64,000 bases of DNA. Origin: a virus. Where the stretch lies: positions 1-64,000 of the IMG/VR virus record IMGVR_UViG_3300033146_003479. One strand, 5' to 3'. Every line of letters starts with the position of its first letter. Position 1 is the first letter of the stretch. Below are positions 34,757-43,128 of the stretch, piece by piece. The notes beneath the pieces were generated by a model. That model had not been told where the DNA came from. It did no database searches and saw nothing but the letters and a program-made list of their open reading frames with translations. The translations under genes and the position numbers were made by a program.

Positions 34757-36097
34757 TTATTCTCCTGTTGATATTTCAGTTGAATTATTCAAAGGATAAG
34801 TTGTCATCACATTCAGAGCATTTGATTCAGACACTATTGGTTGAAAGAACGTCTTAGGTTTTTGATCCCAAGTAATATGCATTCCCGCAGGATGCACAAT
34901 TTGGCACACTATATCTTTATAAACGTCCTCTTTTAAGTCTGTAACTAAAGTATATGCATAATATGTATACCACCAATCATGGTTTATTTGAGATTCATCA
35001 ATATACATTGGATTTGGGTCTATACCGTGTAAATGATCAAAACGATTAGTGTGAGGATTTCTACCACTAGCAACAGTATATCTCCAAACAGGACTATTAT
35101 CTTTAGACCAAACTGCTCTATAATTCTCAATAAATCCTTGCTCATATAATGTTTGTCCCAATAGTGTAGGGTTAATTCCAATAGGTAAAGTATATTTATA
35201 ATTCGGAACATCTATTGGAGCCGCAGGATAATTACTTTCCTCATGTAAATTATTAATAGCAACTATCGACTCTCGTTCTTCTGAACTTATATCGGATTTA
35301 AATCTAATGAATAAAATACCCTGTCTAGTATCAGTCACATTTATATCAACAGGAGCACTAGCACATATAATATCATCTGCATTTCTATAAATCTGCAAAT
35401 TGCCACGAAACATTCTAAATAATGCATAAAATGAATTAACACTACCCTTTGATTTATGAAACTCCCTACTCCAACGTAAAAAATTTCGAATATTATCATA
35501 ATTTAATAATAAATTATGATGTTCATCATATTGATAAATCTCATCCATTTGATTCGGATCAAATACAAAATCGGATTTATATAGTTTCCATGAATTAAAT
35601 TCCTTAATATATAAGCCATTCTCTATTATATTTTGATATTTCCATTTTAATTCATGAGTAACGCTATCTATTTGTTGAATTCCATCAGAATCTAAGTGTG
35701 GAAACCTCATTCTACCTGTTTTAGTAGCAATATATTTGCTACCTTGAATGGATCCCAGAGGTTCTCCCAATAATAAATCAACATGCTCTGGCATTCTAAC
35801 AAAATATGGAATAAATGAAATATTGTCTGAAAACTCTTGAGCAAACACATCAATCATCATCTTTAATGATAAATCAGGAACTCGTTCTATATCCACAAAT
35901 GAATCCAACTGACTCAATACTCTCCAAAAACCATATCGTCTTTTCCCAGTGGAATCAATATACATACTCTCAGATTGCTCAAGCCAAAGTTGTATGAATT
36001 TTGTAAAATTGGGATATTCTTCTAATTCCTCATTGGTGAAAAATCTACTAGTTAATACCGATAGATATTTCTTACTTATTTTTAATTTACTACTCAT
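34757..36097 (-). CDS. Baseplate wedge protein, gp7/Tail_P2_I-like
   Basis: 446 residues. The distinctive segment is N-I-R-N-F-L-R-W-S-R-E-F-H-K-S-K-G-S, split here near residue 205-222, followed by F-Y-A-L-F-R-M-F-R-G; the pattern of helix, x-K-G-S/T-x-x-S-F and aromatic helix is shared by P2 gpI-like and T4-superfamily wedge proteins. Start overlaps the gp6 stop by one base (TAATG). It is much smaller than T4 gp7 (1032), so the homology is to the core only. Confidence 0.6.
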   Translation of the reverse strand: MSSKLKISKKYLSVLTSRFFTNEELEEYPNFTKFIQLWLEQSESMYIDSTGKRRYGFWRVLSQLDSFVDIERVPDLSLKMMIDVFAQEFSDNISFIPYFVRMPEHVDLLLGEPLGSIQGSKYIATKTGRMRFPHLDSDGIQQIDSVTHELKWKYQNIIENGLYIKEFNSWKLYKSDFVFDPNQMDEIYQYDEHHNLLLNYDNIRNFLRWSREFHKSKGSVNSFYALFRMFRGNLQIYRNADDIICASAPVDINVTDTRQGILFIRFKSDISSEERESIVAINNLHEESNYPAAPIDVPNYKYTLPIGINPTLLGQTLYEQGFIENYRAVWSKDNSPVWRYTVASGRNPHTNRFDHLHGIDPNPMYIDESQINHDWWYTYYAYTLVTDLKEDVYKDIVCQIVHPAGMHITWDQKPKTFFQPIVSESNALNVMTTYPLNNSTEISTGE

Positions 36098-38667
36098 TAT
36101 ACACTCATCTCGGCTTTCATTGCTATTTTCGACTGTCCTTTCATAATAATCACATTACCAACACTTTCAAAATCATTTGTTGATGTTTGAAATGCAAATT
36201 GCAAAGGAAACGTATCTTTCATGTGATTGTTCCCATTAATCCACATTGACGACTTACCATCCACATTATAGTAAACTTCTCCTCTATCTATTTCCACAAA
36301 TGATGATAATTCATCATCATACCGAATCGGCAATTGAGAAATTTCATCGAAATAATAGTCATATAAGAATAAATCTTCAATGTTTTTATATGCGAGTCTT
36401 GAATTCTCACTATCCACATAAAAATATTCAACTTCAATGTCATCAACATCAGCATAATATTGAACATCCAATGTTAATCGTTCAATTTCCTTTTGAAGAC
36501 GATCAACTTCATTTTGAAGCACATTTCTTCTCCATATGTCCCAAAATCCACGTAAATTATCAATTTTCTCTTGTAGCATTATCTTTTTTATTTTTAGATT
36601 ATTTTGCGATAATGCTAATTTTTCATTCGTTTTATTAATCTCTTCTCGTCTTGTTTCTAATCCCAACAATAAATTCTTTTGATTATCATTCATAAACATC
36701 CAAAATGAATTTCTAGTGTATAGTTGAATCAATCCAGTCGCATATGTGATTTTTCCAAACTCTTTCACTTTTCCTGTATGTTGCCACGTAGGTATAAATC
36801 GAAGACGACTTTGATCTTCTGAATATTTCTCTGAGACAAAAGAAACAGCATAATATTCATTTAAATATATAGTACCTGTACCATCATTATTGGGAATATC
36901 ACTAATTTCATATTTAAACATCTTATGAACTTTTGTTCTAGTATTATTCATATGGTTCAATTCACTTACCATTTGATTATCAGTATCTCTGAAAGTTGGT
37001 ACTCCATTTTCATTATAAATATCATAATAAGTGCTTCGATTAAAAACTTTCAAAAACGTTTTTGAAAGTTCGATCTTATCTATTTGTCCAACGGAAAGCG
37101 GATTATTTAAATTCAAATAAATATCACTCATGATGTCTTTTTTACTCACTAACTTGTAAAAATTCATAGTAAATGACGTATTATTATGATTTATTTCAGG
37201 AGCATTATCTAATGCTTGAATTACATTGGAATGTTTAAAGTATTGATCAAACCCTCTAATGTCATTAAATGCTTTAGCGATCACATTTTCTATTTCTAAA
37301 TCAACTAACTGGGGCTGATAACGTCTAGAATCAAAATAAACTGTGCTATTCACATTAACACTAACAAACTCAGGATCAATAAAAATTGGAGCAATAGATG
37401 TGATACTTTTTGATTTTATTATATTTGATAAAATCATTTGCTCTTCATCTGTGAGAATTAAATGACTTCGTTTAAAATCCAATAAATCTATACTCTTAGT
37501 TGCACAAATCCCAACTGCTCCCATTCGAATCGGTCGCAATTCTTCTCCACTCATACACTTAATATCATCAAGAGGTATACTCTGTTGATGAGACAAAAAC
37601 AATTCATAATCACGAGTTGTTACCATTCTATTTTGGGCAGACCAAAATGACGGAGCAAATTTCTTTATTGACTCCACATCTTCAACATCAGAACCCCCGG
37701 CTGAAACCTCTAATCTCTCTGTTAAAACAAACATCTCATTTAAATTATATGTCGCTAATGTTCCATTTTGCTTATAATATTCTATATCTCCTCGCAAAAT
37801 AAAATCTTTTTTACCATTACCCTCAATACCATCAGTTATGAAATAGTAAATGTTTAAAATGTTTTCTGGAATTTTACCTAAAACTCCATCTCCAAACTTT
37901 AATGATATGCCAGATTCATCATTATTAACAAAAAACATATTTGCGGCTTTTAATGAAAGTAAAAAATCATCCCAATTGTTAGTCCCTTGGGTTTTATCCA
38001 TATCAAAATCATCTAATGTGTCAAAATTATTCCACATATCATTTGTTATAGCATCTTGAACTACTAATGATCCCACTGCGTTATCAATATCAACATCATC
38101 TAATCTTATAGTTTGATTTGGAATATTATCTTCAGGGACAAAGGTGAGTTGTTGCCATTCTCCTTGTTGTGCTTCAACATACATCGGAGCATCATTAGTT
38201 GAAATAATTCCATTATCGATTCGAGTCCATGCTCCTTCGTACCAAATGAATTCCACATTTTCCATCAAACTAAACTTTGTTCCATCATCCGAAATGAGTA
38301 TTTTATATTTCGGAATCTTTAAAACATTAGTTCGATAATAATCAGTATTAGCATCAGTTAAATTATTTATTTTCAATAAAACTTTAATTCGTGCGGCTTT
38401 TTTTCGAGCAGGTTGATACCCCAATGTTCTACCTAAAGCATATATATTCTTTTTTAATTGAGCGTATGGTAAATATAATTCATTTATACTAGTTGTCATA
38501 TAATAATTGTTATAGAAGGTAATATATGCTAATTTTTCAATTAAATATGTTAATGCACTTCCTTCAAAATCATAATCTTTAAATGGAGAATTAGGATCAA
38601 ACTGGAATTTATTCTTTAATGATTGTTTTATTTCATCAAATTCTAAAGAAATTAAATCTACATTCAT
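36097..38667 (-). CDS. 6: Baseplate wedge protein, T4 gp6-like (J family)
   Basis: 856 residues (T4 660). Forms the inner wedge ring. N-terminal signature: F-D-E-I-K-Q-S-L, K-D-Y-D-F-E-G-S-A-L near residue 28, L-A-Y-I-T-F-Y-N near 46 and L-G-Y-Q-P-A-R-K-K-A-A-R near 85, closely following T4 gp6. A central S-A-G-G-S-D-V-E-D-V-E-S-I-K-K block near 325 is the baseplate-J core. Residues about 650-730 form a long Lys/Glu coiled coil that T4 gp6 lacks. It has the TAATG overlap with the next wedge gene. Confidence 0.92.
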   Translation of the reverse strand: MNVDLISLEFDEIKQSLKNKFQFDPNSPFKDYDFEGSALTYLIEKLAYITFYNNYYMTTSINELYLPYAQLKKNIYALGRTLGYQPARKKAARIKVLLKINNLTDANTDYYRTNVLKIPKYKILISDDGTKFSLMENVEFIWYEGAWTRIDNGIISTNDAPMYVEAQQGEWQQLTFVPEDNIPNQTIRLDDVDIDNAVGSLVVQDAITNDMWNNFDTLDDFDMDKTQGTNNWDDFLLSLKAANMFFVNNDESGISLKFGDGVLGKIPENILNIYYFITDGIEGNGKKDFILRGDIEYYKQNGTLATYNLNEMFVLTERLEVSAGGSDVEDVESIKKFAPSFWSAQNRMVTTRDYELFLSHQQSIPLDDIKCMSGEELRPIRMGAVGICATKSIDLLDFKRSHLILTDEEQMILSNIIKSKSITSIAPIFIDPEFVSVNVNSTVYFDSRRYQPQLVDLEIENVIAKAFNDIRGFDQYFKHSNVIQALDNAPEINHNNTSFTMNFYKLVSKKDIMSDIYLNLNNPLSVGQIDKIELSKTFLKVFNRSTYYDIYNENGVPTFRDTDNQMVSELNHMNNTRTKVHKMFKYEISDIPNNDGTGTIYLNEYYAVSFVSEKYSEDQSRLRFIPTWQHTGKVKEFGKITYATGLIQLYTRNSFWMFMNDNQKNLLLGLETRREEINKTNEKLALSQNNLKIKKIMLQEKIDNLRGFWDIWRRNVLQNEVDRLQKEIERLTLDVQYYADVDDIEVEYFYVDSENSRLAYKNIEDLFLYDYYFDEISQLPIRYDDELSSFVEIDRGEVYYNVDGKSSMWINGNNHMKDTFPLQFAFQTSTNDFESVGNVIIMKGQSKIAMKAEMSV

Positions 38668-38668
38668 T

Positions 38669-39181
38669 CTACTCTCCCATTTTATTCACATGCTTCTTCA
38701 ATTCTTTTTTGATTTCAGAAGATGATCTCTGAACATAATCAGATAGTCCGTTTTTTAATGCTAGAGAGAAATCTGTACCATCTTCATCTAATTCATTTTT
38801 TTCATCACATTCTTGGAGAAATAATTGCTTATAGAATGACATAATATCAATAGACTCATATTTTTTTTTCTTCTTGCTCATTGATAATGGAGTCTGAGCA
38901 TACGCTATATCCGAAACTGAATTCATAATTGCACTTGAATCAGTTCCTACTCCATCTCCTCCCATTCCACCACCATCTCCACCGGCTCCATCTTCAGGTA
39001 AAGGTCGTCTAAATAAATTAGGATTTTCATCAAGCATTTGATCGAATATTTTTTGAATTTCACTCTGTTTAGTTTTACCATTAGATTCGGCGATTTTAAT
39101 TGCTTCTTGCCAACGATTAGTCAAATCGGCTCTTGAATATTTACCGTTCCGAACTAAAGTCTCAATATATTTTATATTCAT
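38669..39181 (-). CDS. Small structural-region protein with Gly-rich linker
   Basis: 170 residues, unrecognised. N-terminal helical domain, a Gly/Asp linker (G-A-G-G-D-G-G-G-M-G-G-D-G-V-G near residue 66), then K-K-K-K-K-Y-E and a charged C-terminal helix. First gene of the wedge operon, 1 nt before gp6, behind a CTCTAAATA promoter. Likely virion or assembly protein. Confidence 0.7.
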   Translation of the reverse strand: MNIKYIETLVRNGKYSRADLTNRWQEAIKIAESNGKTKQSEIQKIFDQMLDENPNLFRRPLPEDGAGGDGGGMGGDGVGTDSSAIMNSVSDIAYAQTPLSMSKKKKKYESIDIMSFYKQLFLQECDEKNELDEDGTDFSLALKNGLSDYVQRSSSEIKKELKKHVNKMGE

Positions 39182-39211
39182 AAGACACTCCTATATAATT
39201 ATTATATATTA

Positions 39212-39220
39212 TATTTAGAG
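39212..39220 (-). promoter_or_regulatory. Late-like promoter CTCTAAATA of the baseplate operon
   Basis: Same nonamer as at 14986-14994, also after AA, 30 nt before ATG 39181. It could drive the long minus-strand baseplate run to about 17.6 kb. Confidence 0.5.
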
Positions 39221-39230
39221 TTTCTATAGG

Positions 39231-40217
39231 CTATACAAGAATATCCATAATATTAGATCCAACAATAGGGTCTTTTCGATTCAACCTAAACTTTTGCTTA
39301 TATGCATCATCATTACCATGAAAAAATCTCTCATATTCTCCCATACGATTCATGAGATTTTTCATTTGGTGTGCAATGAAAAAATTAAATAATTTGTTTT
39401 CACTTTTTTCACTTAATCGTTCCTTCTCAGCATTATACTCACGTATTATTGAACGCTTAATGTCTTCAGGACAACATGTTAAATCAATAAGCATTTGATT
39501 CCTCTTGAAATTACTCTTTAATTCATCACTACATAATAATGACGACATAACTGTATTATTTTCAATATGTTCCCAAACCTTAGTTGATTGCCACATTCTC
39601 ACAGTTTTACCTTCAGGCATAAATGCATTTGCTGGAGATTTCACATTGGGAATCCCATCGGCTCTATCTCCCGATAAAATTAACCACATTAATTCGTTAG
39701 TGGGATTCACACATTGAATTCGCTTCATATTTCTCGGAGAATATTGAATTACATTTCTATATTTCTGTAACTGAACAAAATCCTTATCTGATGATATTAT
39801 AATGAACTCTTCATCGATATTTCCCTTTAATTCTCCTAAAGTTCCTATAACATCATCTCCTTCGGCTCCATATACCGACACAATTATGAATGGGAAATAA
39901 TCTTTCAATTCTTGTTGAAATTCTTTCATACTTTTCCAAAAAGTTTCCCAATCAAAATCATCATCTTCTCTCTTACTATGTCTAGATGCTTTATAATAAG
40001 TTTTACCATCTTCAGATTGAAATGCCTTTTTCCTCCAAGATGAAAAATCTGATGCTAATACAACTTCACACTCTCGTTTAAACTCACTCGATATAGATAA
40101 AATCTGATTCAATATCAAATGTTTTAGGAAATGCATAGACTCATGAACATCTTTTTTATCCTTCTTTATGACAAACAGACTATTAAATACTAATTGTGAA
40201 AAATCTATTACTATCAT
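39231..40217 (-). CDS. rnh: RNase H / 5'-3' flap nuclease, T4 rnh-like
   Basis: 328 residues (T4 RNase H 305). Removes RNA primers and flaps from lagging strands. FEN-1 family metal ligands visible: D5 (V-I-D-F), D57 (A-S-D-F), E119 with D121 and D122 (A-E-G-D-D-V-I-G), D144 and D146 (S-S-D-K-D-F), D184 and D187 (L-S-G-D-R-A-D-G-I-P-N). The helix-3-turn-helix region follows. Start 40217 lies 3 nt after the sigma gene with a G-rich site upstream, so both are co-expressed. Confidence 0.93.
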   Translation of the reverse strand: MIVIDFSQLVFNSLFVIKKDKKDVHESMHFLKHLILNQILSISSEFKRECEVVLASDFSSWRKKAFQSEDGKTYYKASRHSKREDDDFDWETFWKSMKEFQQELKDYFPFIIVSVYGAEGDDVIGTLGELKGNIDEEFIIISSDKDFVQLQKYRNVIQYSPRNMKRIQCVNPTNELMWLILSGDRADGIPNVKSPANAFMPEGKTVRMWQSTKVWEHIENNTVMSSLLCSDELKSNFKRNQMLIDLTCCPEDIKRSIIREYNAEKERLSEKSENKLFNFFIAHQMKNLMNRMGEYERFFHGNDDAYKQKFRLNRKDPIVGSNIMDILV

Positions 40218-40220
40218 AAC

Positions 40221-40946
40221 TTACCCCAAATCTCTTTTAAATCTTTCATTTAATCTCTGCATCCCTGTAATATACGTGCTAGCAACATCAACATCTGGCA
40301 TCTCTAATGAAATATCCTCTAATGTTTTACCGCCGTAGAATTTTTTCTTTATAATCACTCGCTCATTATTAGGCAAAGTATTAATGTTTCTATTATATTT
40401 CGCAAAGGTCTTCATCTTCTTATTCAATTGATCCAAGAGCATTCTATGTTTACTATAAGTAGATTTCATTTCAAGTTCTCGACTCACATCATTAATAAAT
40501 CTACCATTCCTATAGACCTCTGTAATAAAATATTTCCCATCTTCTCCGAGATTTGAAACACATTCCCAAAGATATTGATCTCGTGTGTTAATAAAATCCT
40601 CTTCATAATCAAGATCTAAATTATCATTTACAGAAATATCCCAGGTATAAGTAAATCCATCATCTGAATCAGAACTCTCATCATATCGAACTTCTGAAAA
40701 ATTATTTTTTAATATAGTTCTATGATAATAATTCACAACATCTGCTAACACAAAATTATATAAAAAATTATAAAATTCAAATTTATCATCATACTCTTCG
40801 ATTTTATCACACAATCGCTCAAATGCCTTCGAATATAACTCATCCATAACATGCTTTCTTGATTTTTCATGCTTAAATTTTCGATTAATCATACTATAAA
40901 CCAACTTAATATTCTTACTAATCAAATCTCTGTGCTCTCTTTTCAT
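40221..40946 (-). CDS. 55: Late sigma factor, gp55-like
   Basis: 241 residues (T4 gp55 185). It would direct host RNA polymerase to late promoters. N-terminal sigma region 2 features: L-I-S-K-N-I-K-L-V near residue 6, D-E-L-Y-S-K-A-F-E-R near 35, Y-D-D-K-F-E-F-Y-N-F near 52 and V-N-Y-Y-H-R near 70. C-terminal region-4-like helix-turn-helix: L-P-N-N-E-R near 193, then T-L-E-D-I-S and Y-I-T-G-M-Q-R-L. T4 gp55 lacks a full region 4, so this one is more complete. ATG 40946 is chosen because AAGGAG touches the earlier ATG at 40952. The TAAATA-core promoters of this window are its likely targets. Confidence 0.8.
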   Translation of the reverse strand: MKREHRDLISKNIKLVYSMINRKFKHEKSRKHVMDELYSKAFERLCDKIEEYDDKFEFYNFLYNFVLADVVNYYHRTILKNNFSEVRYDESSDSDDGFTYTWDISVNDNLDLDYEEDFINTRDQYLWECVSNLGEDGKYFITEVYRNGRFINDVSRELEMKSTYSKHRMLLDQLNKKMKTFAKYNRNINTLPNNERVIIKKKFYGGKTLEDISLEMPDVDVASTYITGMQRLNERFKRDLG

Positions 40947-40968
40947 ATACATCTCCTTATATAAAAAA

Positions 40969-41268
40969 TTATTTATTATTCTCTTGAACCTCTAATTGAC
41001 GATACTCCATAAACATTTTAGGATATTTTTTTGCGAAATGACAAACCTGAGTTGATATGTCGTTTTCTTTTTGAAGATATTCAGAAAGAGTCTTCATCTC
41101 TTCTTCAGTGCCAGTCAATATTTTGGAGTATTTACCATCACTACTTCGCAATAACGAATATGTCCAAACTCCAAAAAAAAACTCTTTTTTATCGATATGA
41201 CGAAGAACCAACTTAATTTCATCAATATCTTTGTATGGTTGCACTAACACGAATTGTTTCATCTTCAC
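40969..41268 (-). CDS. Small hypothetical protein ahead of the sigma gene
   Basis: 99 residues, unrecognised. Lys/Glu-rich, mixed alpha/beta, no metal or membrane motif. CAGGAG lies before ATG 41268. Two possible promoters lie upstream (41297-41325 and 41370-41397), so it is probably the first gene of the sigma-RNase H unit. Confidence 0.65.
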   Translation of the reverse strand: MKMKQFVLVQPYKDIDEIKLVLRHIDKKEFFFGVWTYSLLRSSDGKYSKILTGTEEEMKTLSEYLQKENDISTQVCHFAKKYPKMFMEYRQLEVQENNK

Positions 41269-41296
41269 TCCTGGATTTCAATAAATTAATAACATT

Positions 41297-41325
41297 ATAA
41301 TATATCATAAAAATAAAAATTTCAA
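41297..41325 (-). promoter_or_regulatory. Probable sigma70-like promoter for the sigma/RNase H unit
   Basis: TTGAAA (41320-41325), 17-bp spacer, TATTAT (41297-41302), minus strand; overlapping ATGA-TATATT at 41299-41304 is like the other promoters here. Confidence 0.5.
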
Positions 41326-41369
41326 TTGTTTTTATAACCGAAATTATATTTTACAATTTATTCATACTA

Positions 41370-41397
41370 TATATATACTGATTTTTTACAGATGCAA
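41370..41397 (-). promoter_or_regulatory. Possible second sigma70-like promoter
   Basis: TTGCAT (41392-41397), 16-bp spacer, TATATA (41370-41375), minus strand, just past the stop of the 69-residue gene. Confidence 0.35.
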
Positions 41398-41402
41398 GTG
41401 TA

Positions 41403-41612
41403 TTAATAAGAAAACTCGATATTTATTTTAGAAATGATTTCGGATTTCATTTTCTCTTTTAAATCTGAAACGACATGATTTAAAAATGACTCCGCGGTAG
41501 CAAAATTAGATTCATCATCTTTTGGATCTATTCCAGGCTCTTCTTGACAATCAGGACAATTCCCTTTTGTAAATTTTATATCGTCTAATATGAACCTCTT
41601 AAATGATTCCAT
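41403..41612 (-). CDS. Small hypothetical protein with CxxC
   Basis: 69 residues, unrecognised. One C-P-D-C near residue 19, acidic centre (D-P-K-D-D-E) and helical C-terminus. AAGGAG before ATG 41612 and a perfect TATAAATA 34 nt upstream, so late expression is likely. Divergent from the RuvC-like gene. Confidence 0.6.
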   Translation of the reverse strand: MESFKRFILDDIKFTKGNCPDCQEEPGIDPKDDESNFATAESFLNHVVSDLKEKMKSEIISKINIEFSY

Positions 41613-41629
41613 GATGTCTCCTTTAATTA

Positions 41630-41637
41630 TATAAATA
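41630..41637 (+). promoter_or_regulatory. Late-like promoter TATAAATA for the RuvC-like gene
   Basis: Perfect consensus, plus strand, 33 nt before ATG 41671. Confidence 0.6.
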
Positions 41638-41646
41638 TATACATAT

Positions 41647-41654
41647 TATTTATA
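41647..41654 (-). promoter_or_regulatory. Late-like promoter TATAAATA for the 69-residue gene
   Basis: Perfect consensus on the minus strand, 34 nt before ATG 41612. It sits 9 nt beyond the plus-strand TATAAATA, so the two transcripts would overlap at their 5' ends. Confidence 0.6.
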
Positions 41655-41670
41655 ACTTTAGAGGATAAAA

Positions 41671-42261
41671 ATGCAAGTTAAACATTTAGTAGGAATAGAT
41701 ATGAGTATTTCATCACCAGGAGTTAGCATATTCGATGTCGCCAAAAATACATATCAGATTTTCGCATACTCCAATAAACAAAAGTCAAAAATAGACTTGA
41801 CAGTTGATAATTTCCATCTAATTGTTGAACCACAAATGCAATGGAAAAAAATGAACATTTCGGATTTCGATAGATATCTTTTAATCGCCGAAAGAGCATT
41901 CAAATTCGTTCAGGATTTAGTGGACGTTAAGGGTACAATTGTTTATTTTGAAGGATACGCATTTGCGGCTAAAGGTAAAGTTTTTAATATCGCTGAAGTA
42001 ACTGGGATGGTAAAATATCTCATTCGCAAATACGGATGGAACTTTGAAGTGTTGGCACCTGCTGAATGGAAAAAAGAAATTATAGGTAAAGGAAATGCAA
42101 AAAAAGAAGAGATATATAATAAACTATATCTAGATAGTCCATTTCAAAGCGTTCTGAAGGAGTTAGAATCTAGAGGATTCCCATATAAAAAAGGGAAATT
42201 CGTTGAAGATATTTGTGATAGTTATTCAATCCTTCAATGGATCGTACAAAAATCAATTTAA
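41671..42261 (+). CDS. RuvC-like Holliday junction resolvase
   Basis: 196 residues. RNase H-fold nuclease with the four expected acidic ligands: D10 (G-I-D-M-S), E94 (Y-F-E-G-Y-A-F), D180 and D183 (F-V-E-D-I-C-D-S), plus the basic G-K-G-N-A-K-K-E near 139. It would resolve branched DNA before packaging, a task done by the unrelated gp49 in T4. Only plus-strand gene in the replication block, driven by its own TATAAATA. AGAGGAT precedes ATG 41671. Its stop overlaps the regA stop by 4 nt on the other strand. Confidence 0.88.
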   Translation: MQVKHLVGIDMSISSPGVSIFDVAKNTYQIFAYSNKQKSKIDLTVDNFHLIVEPQMQWKKMNISDFDRYLLIAERAFKFVQDLVDVKGTIVYFEGYAFAAKGKVFNIAEVTGMVKYLIRKYGWNFEVLAPAEWKKEIIGKGNAKKEEIYNKLYLDSPFQSVLKELESRGFPYKKGKFVEDICDSYSILQWIVQKSI

Positions 42262-42686
42262 ATATCATATTTTTTCTGAAATTGATAAAACTTCTTGTCT
42301 TTTGACGGAATAACATCAACAAACACTTGAGACAACTCTTCAAATGAAATATCTAGCGATTCAACATCTCTCAATAAAACTAAATTCCATTTAACTAGTA
42401 AACTCATAACCTTTTTCAACATTAGAATATTCAAGTCTGTGGTAATCACAGACTTTCCATCTAATTCAAAAAATTGATTGAAGTGTCCAATATAATATCT
42501 ATCTTTTTTATGTAGTATGTGACAAGATTGACATAGAACATTCTCAGTTAATACGCCAATTCGTCCCAACGTCTCTCTTACAACTGAAAATGGTTGAAGT
42601 AATTCTATTTCAATAAAATTCGACAATATAGTTTCGATTTTATCCGGCGATAAACTAATCCAAGTCTTATTCTTTTGATTTATCAT
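42258..42686 (-). CDS. regA: RegA translational repressor
   Basis: 142 residues (T4 RegA 122). Binds the start regions of several early phage mRNAs and blocks translation. Match to T4: L-x-Q-P-F-S-V-V-R-E-T-L-G-R-I-G near residue 30, V-L-C-Q-S-C-H-I-L-H-K near 50, Y-Y-I-G-H-F near 64 and L-D-G-K-S-V near 75. About 20 extra N-terminal residues. Order 44-62-regA is the same as in T4, and a short 2-nt gap follows the gp62 stop. Confidence 0.92.
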   Translation of the reverse strand: MINQKNKTWISLSPDKIETILSNFIEIELLQPFSVVRETLGRIGVLTENVLCQSCHILHKKDRYYIGHFNQFFELDGKSVITTDLNILMLKKVMSLLVKWNLVLLRDVESLDISFEELSQVFVDVIPSKDKKFYQFQKKYDI

Positions 42687-42688
42687 TT

Positions 42689-43126
42689 TTACCTCGATTT
42701 TCCACGTTTAATGTCATTTTGCTTAGCATTCAACATTTCAGTTATTTTCATTTCTTTCTTTATCTTCTTTAACGTCTCAGGACTTAATTTTTTAATATAT
42801 CTACTAATTAAAGTCTCATTTATTCCAAACCAAAGTGCCATTTTTTTAATTTTTGCATCAGATTTACTGTTTTTTAAAACTTTATTGTATCGTTTCTTCT
42901 TTGGCACACACTTTTGCATCAATTTATAATGTATTTCCTTTGGGATATTCGAAGAATATCTATTAAGATCTATAATATATTTATCCAACAATACAATATC
43001 CGCTTGAAAACTTCGATTGATCAGAAACGGGTCATAAATTTTCTCAATGTCTTCCCAATCTAATTCACCAACATTAGAACTTATATGATTTATAACTTGC
43101 CAAACTGTATATCCTTTCTTAATCAT
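42689..43126 (-). CDS. 62: Clamp loader small subunit, gp62-like
   Basis: 145 residues (T4 187). Partner of gp44 in loading the sliding clamp. Features shared with cyanophage and T4 gp62: Y-D-P-F-L-I-N-R-S near residue 31, K-L-M-Q-K-C-V-P-K-K-K-R-Y near 70, then a helix-turn-helix-like end L-S-P-E-T-L-K-K-I. Position directly after gp44 is decisive. Lys-rich C-terminus. Confidence 0.85.
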   Translation of the reverse strand: MIKKGYTVWQVINHISSNVGELDWEDIEKIYDPFLINRSFQADIVLLDKYIIDLNRYSSNIPKEIHYKLMQKCVPKKKRYNKVLKNSKSDAKIKKMALWFGINETLISRYIKKLSPETLKKIKKEMKITEMLNAKQNDIKRGKSR

Positions 43127-43128
43127 AA

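Noticed and set aside
36246-36638. Plus-strand 130-codon frame inside gp6
   Set aside because: Shadow of the coiled-coil part of gp6; His/Phe-rich, no ribosome site.
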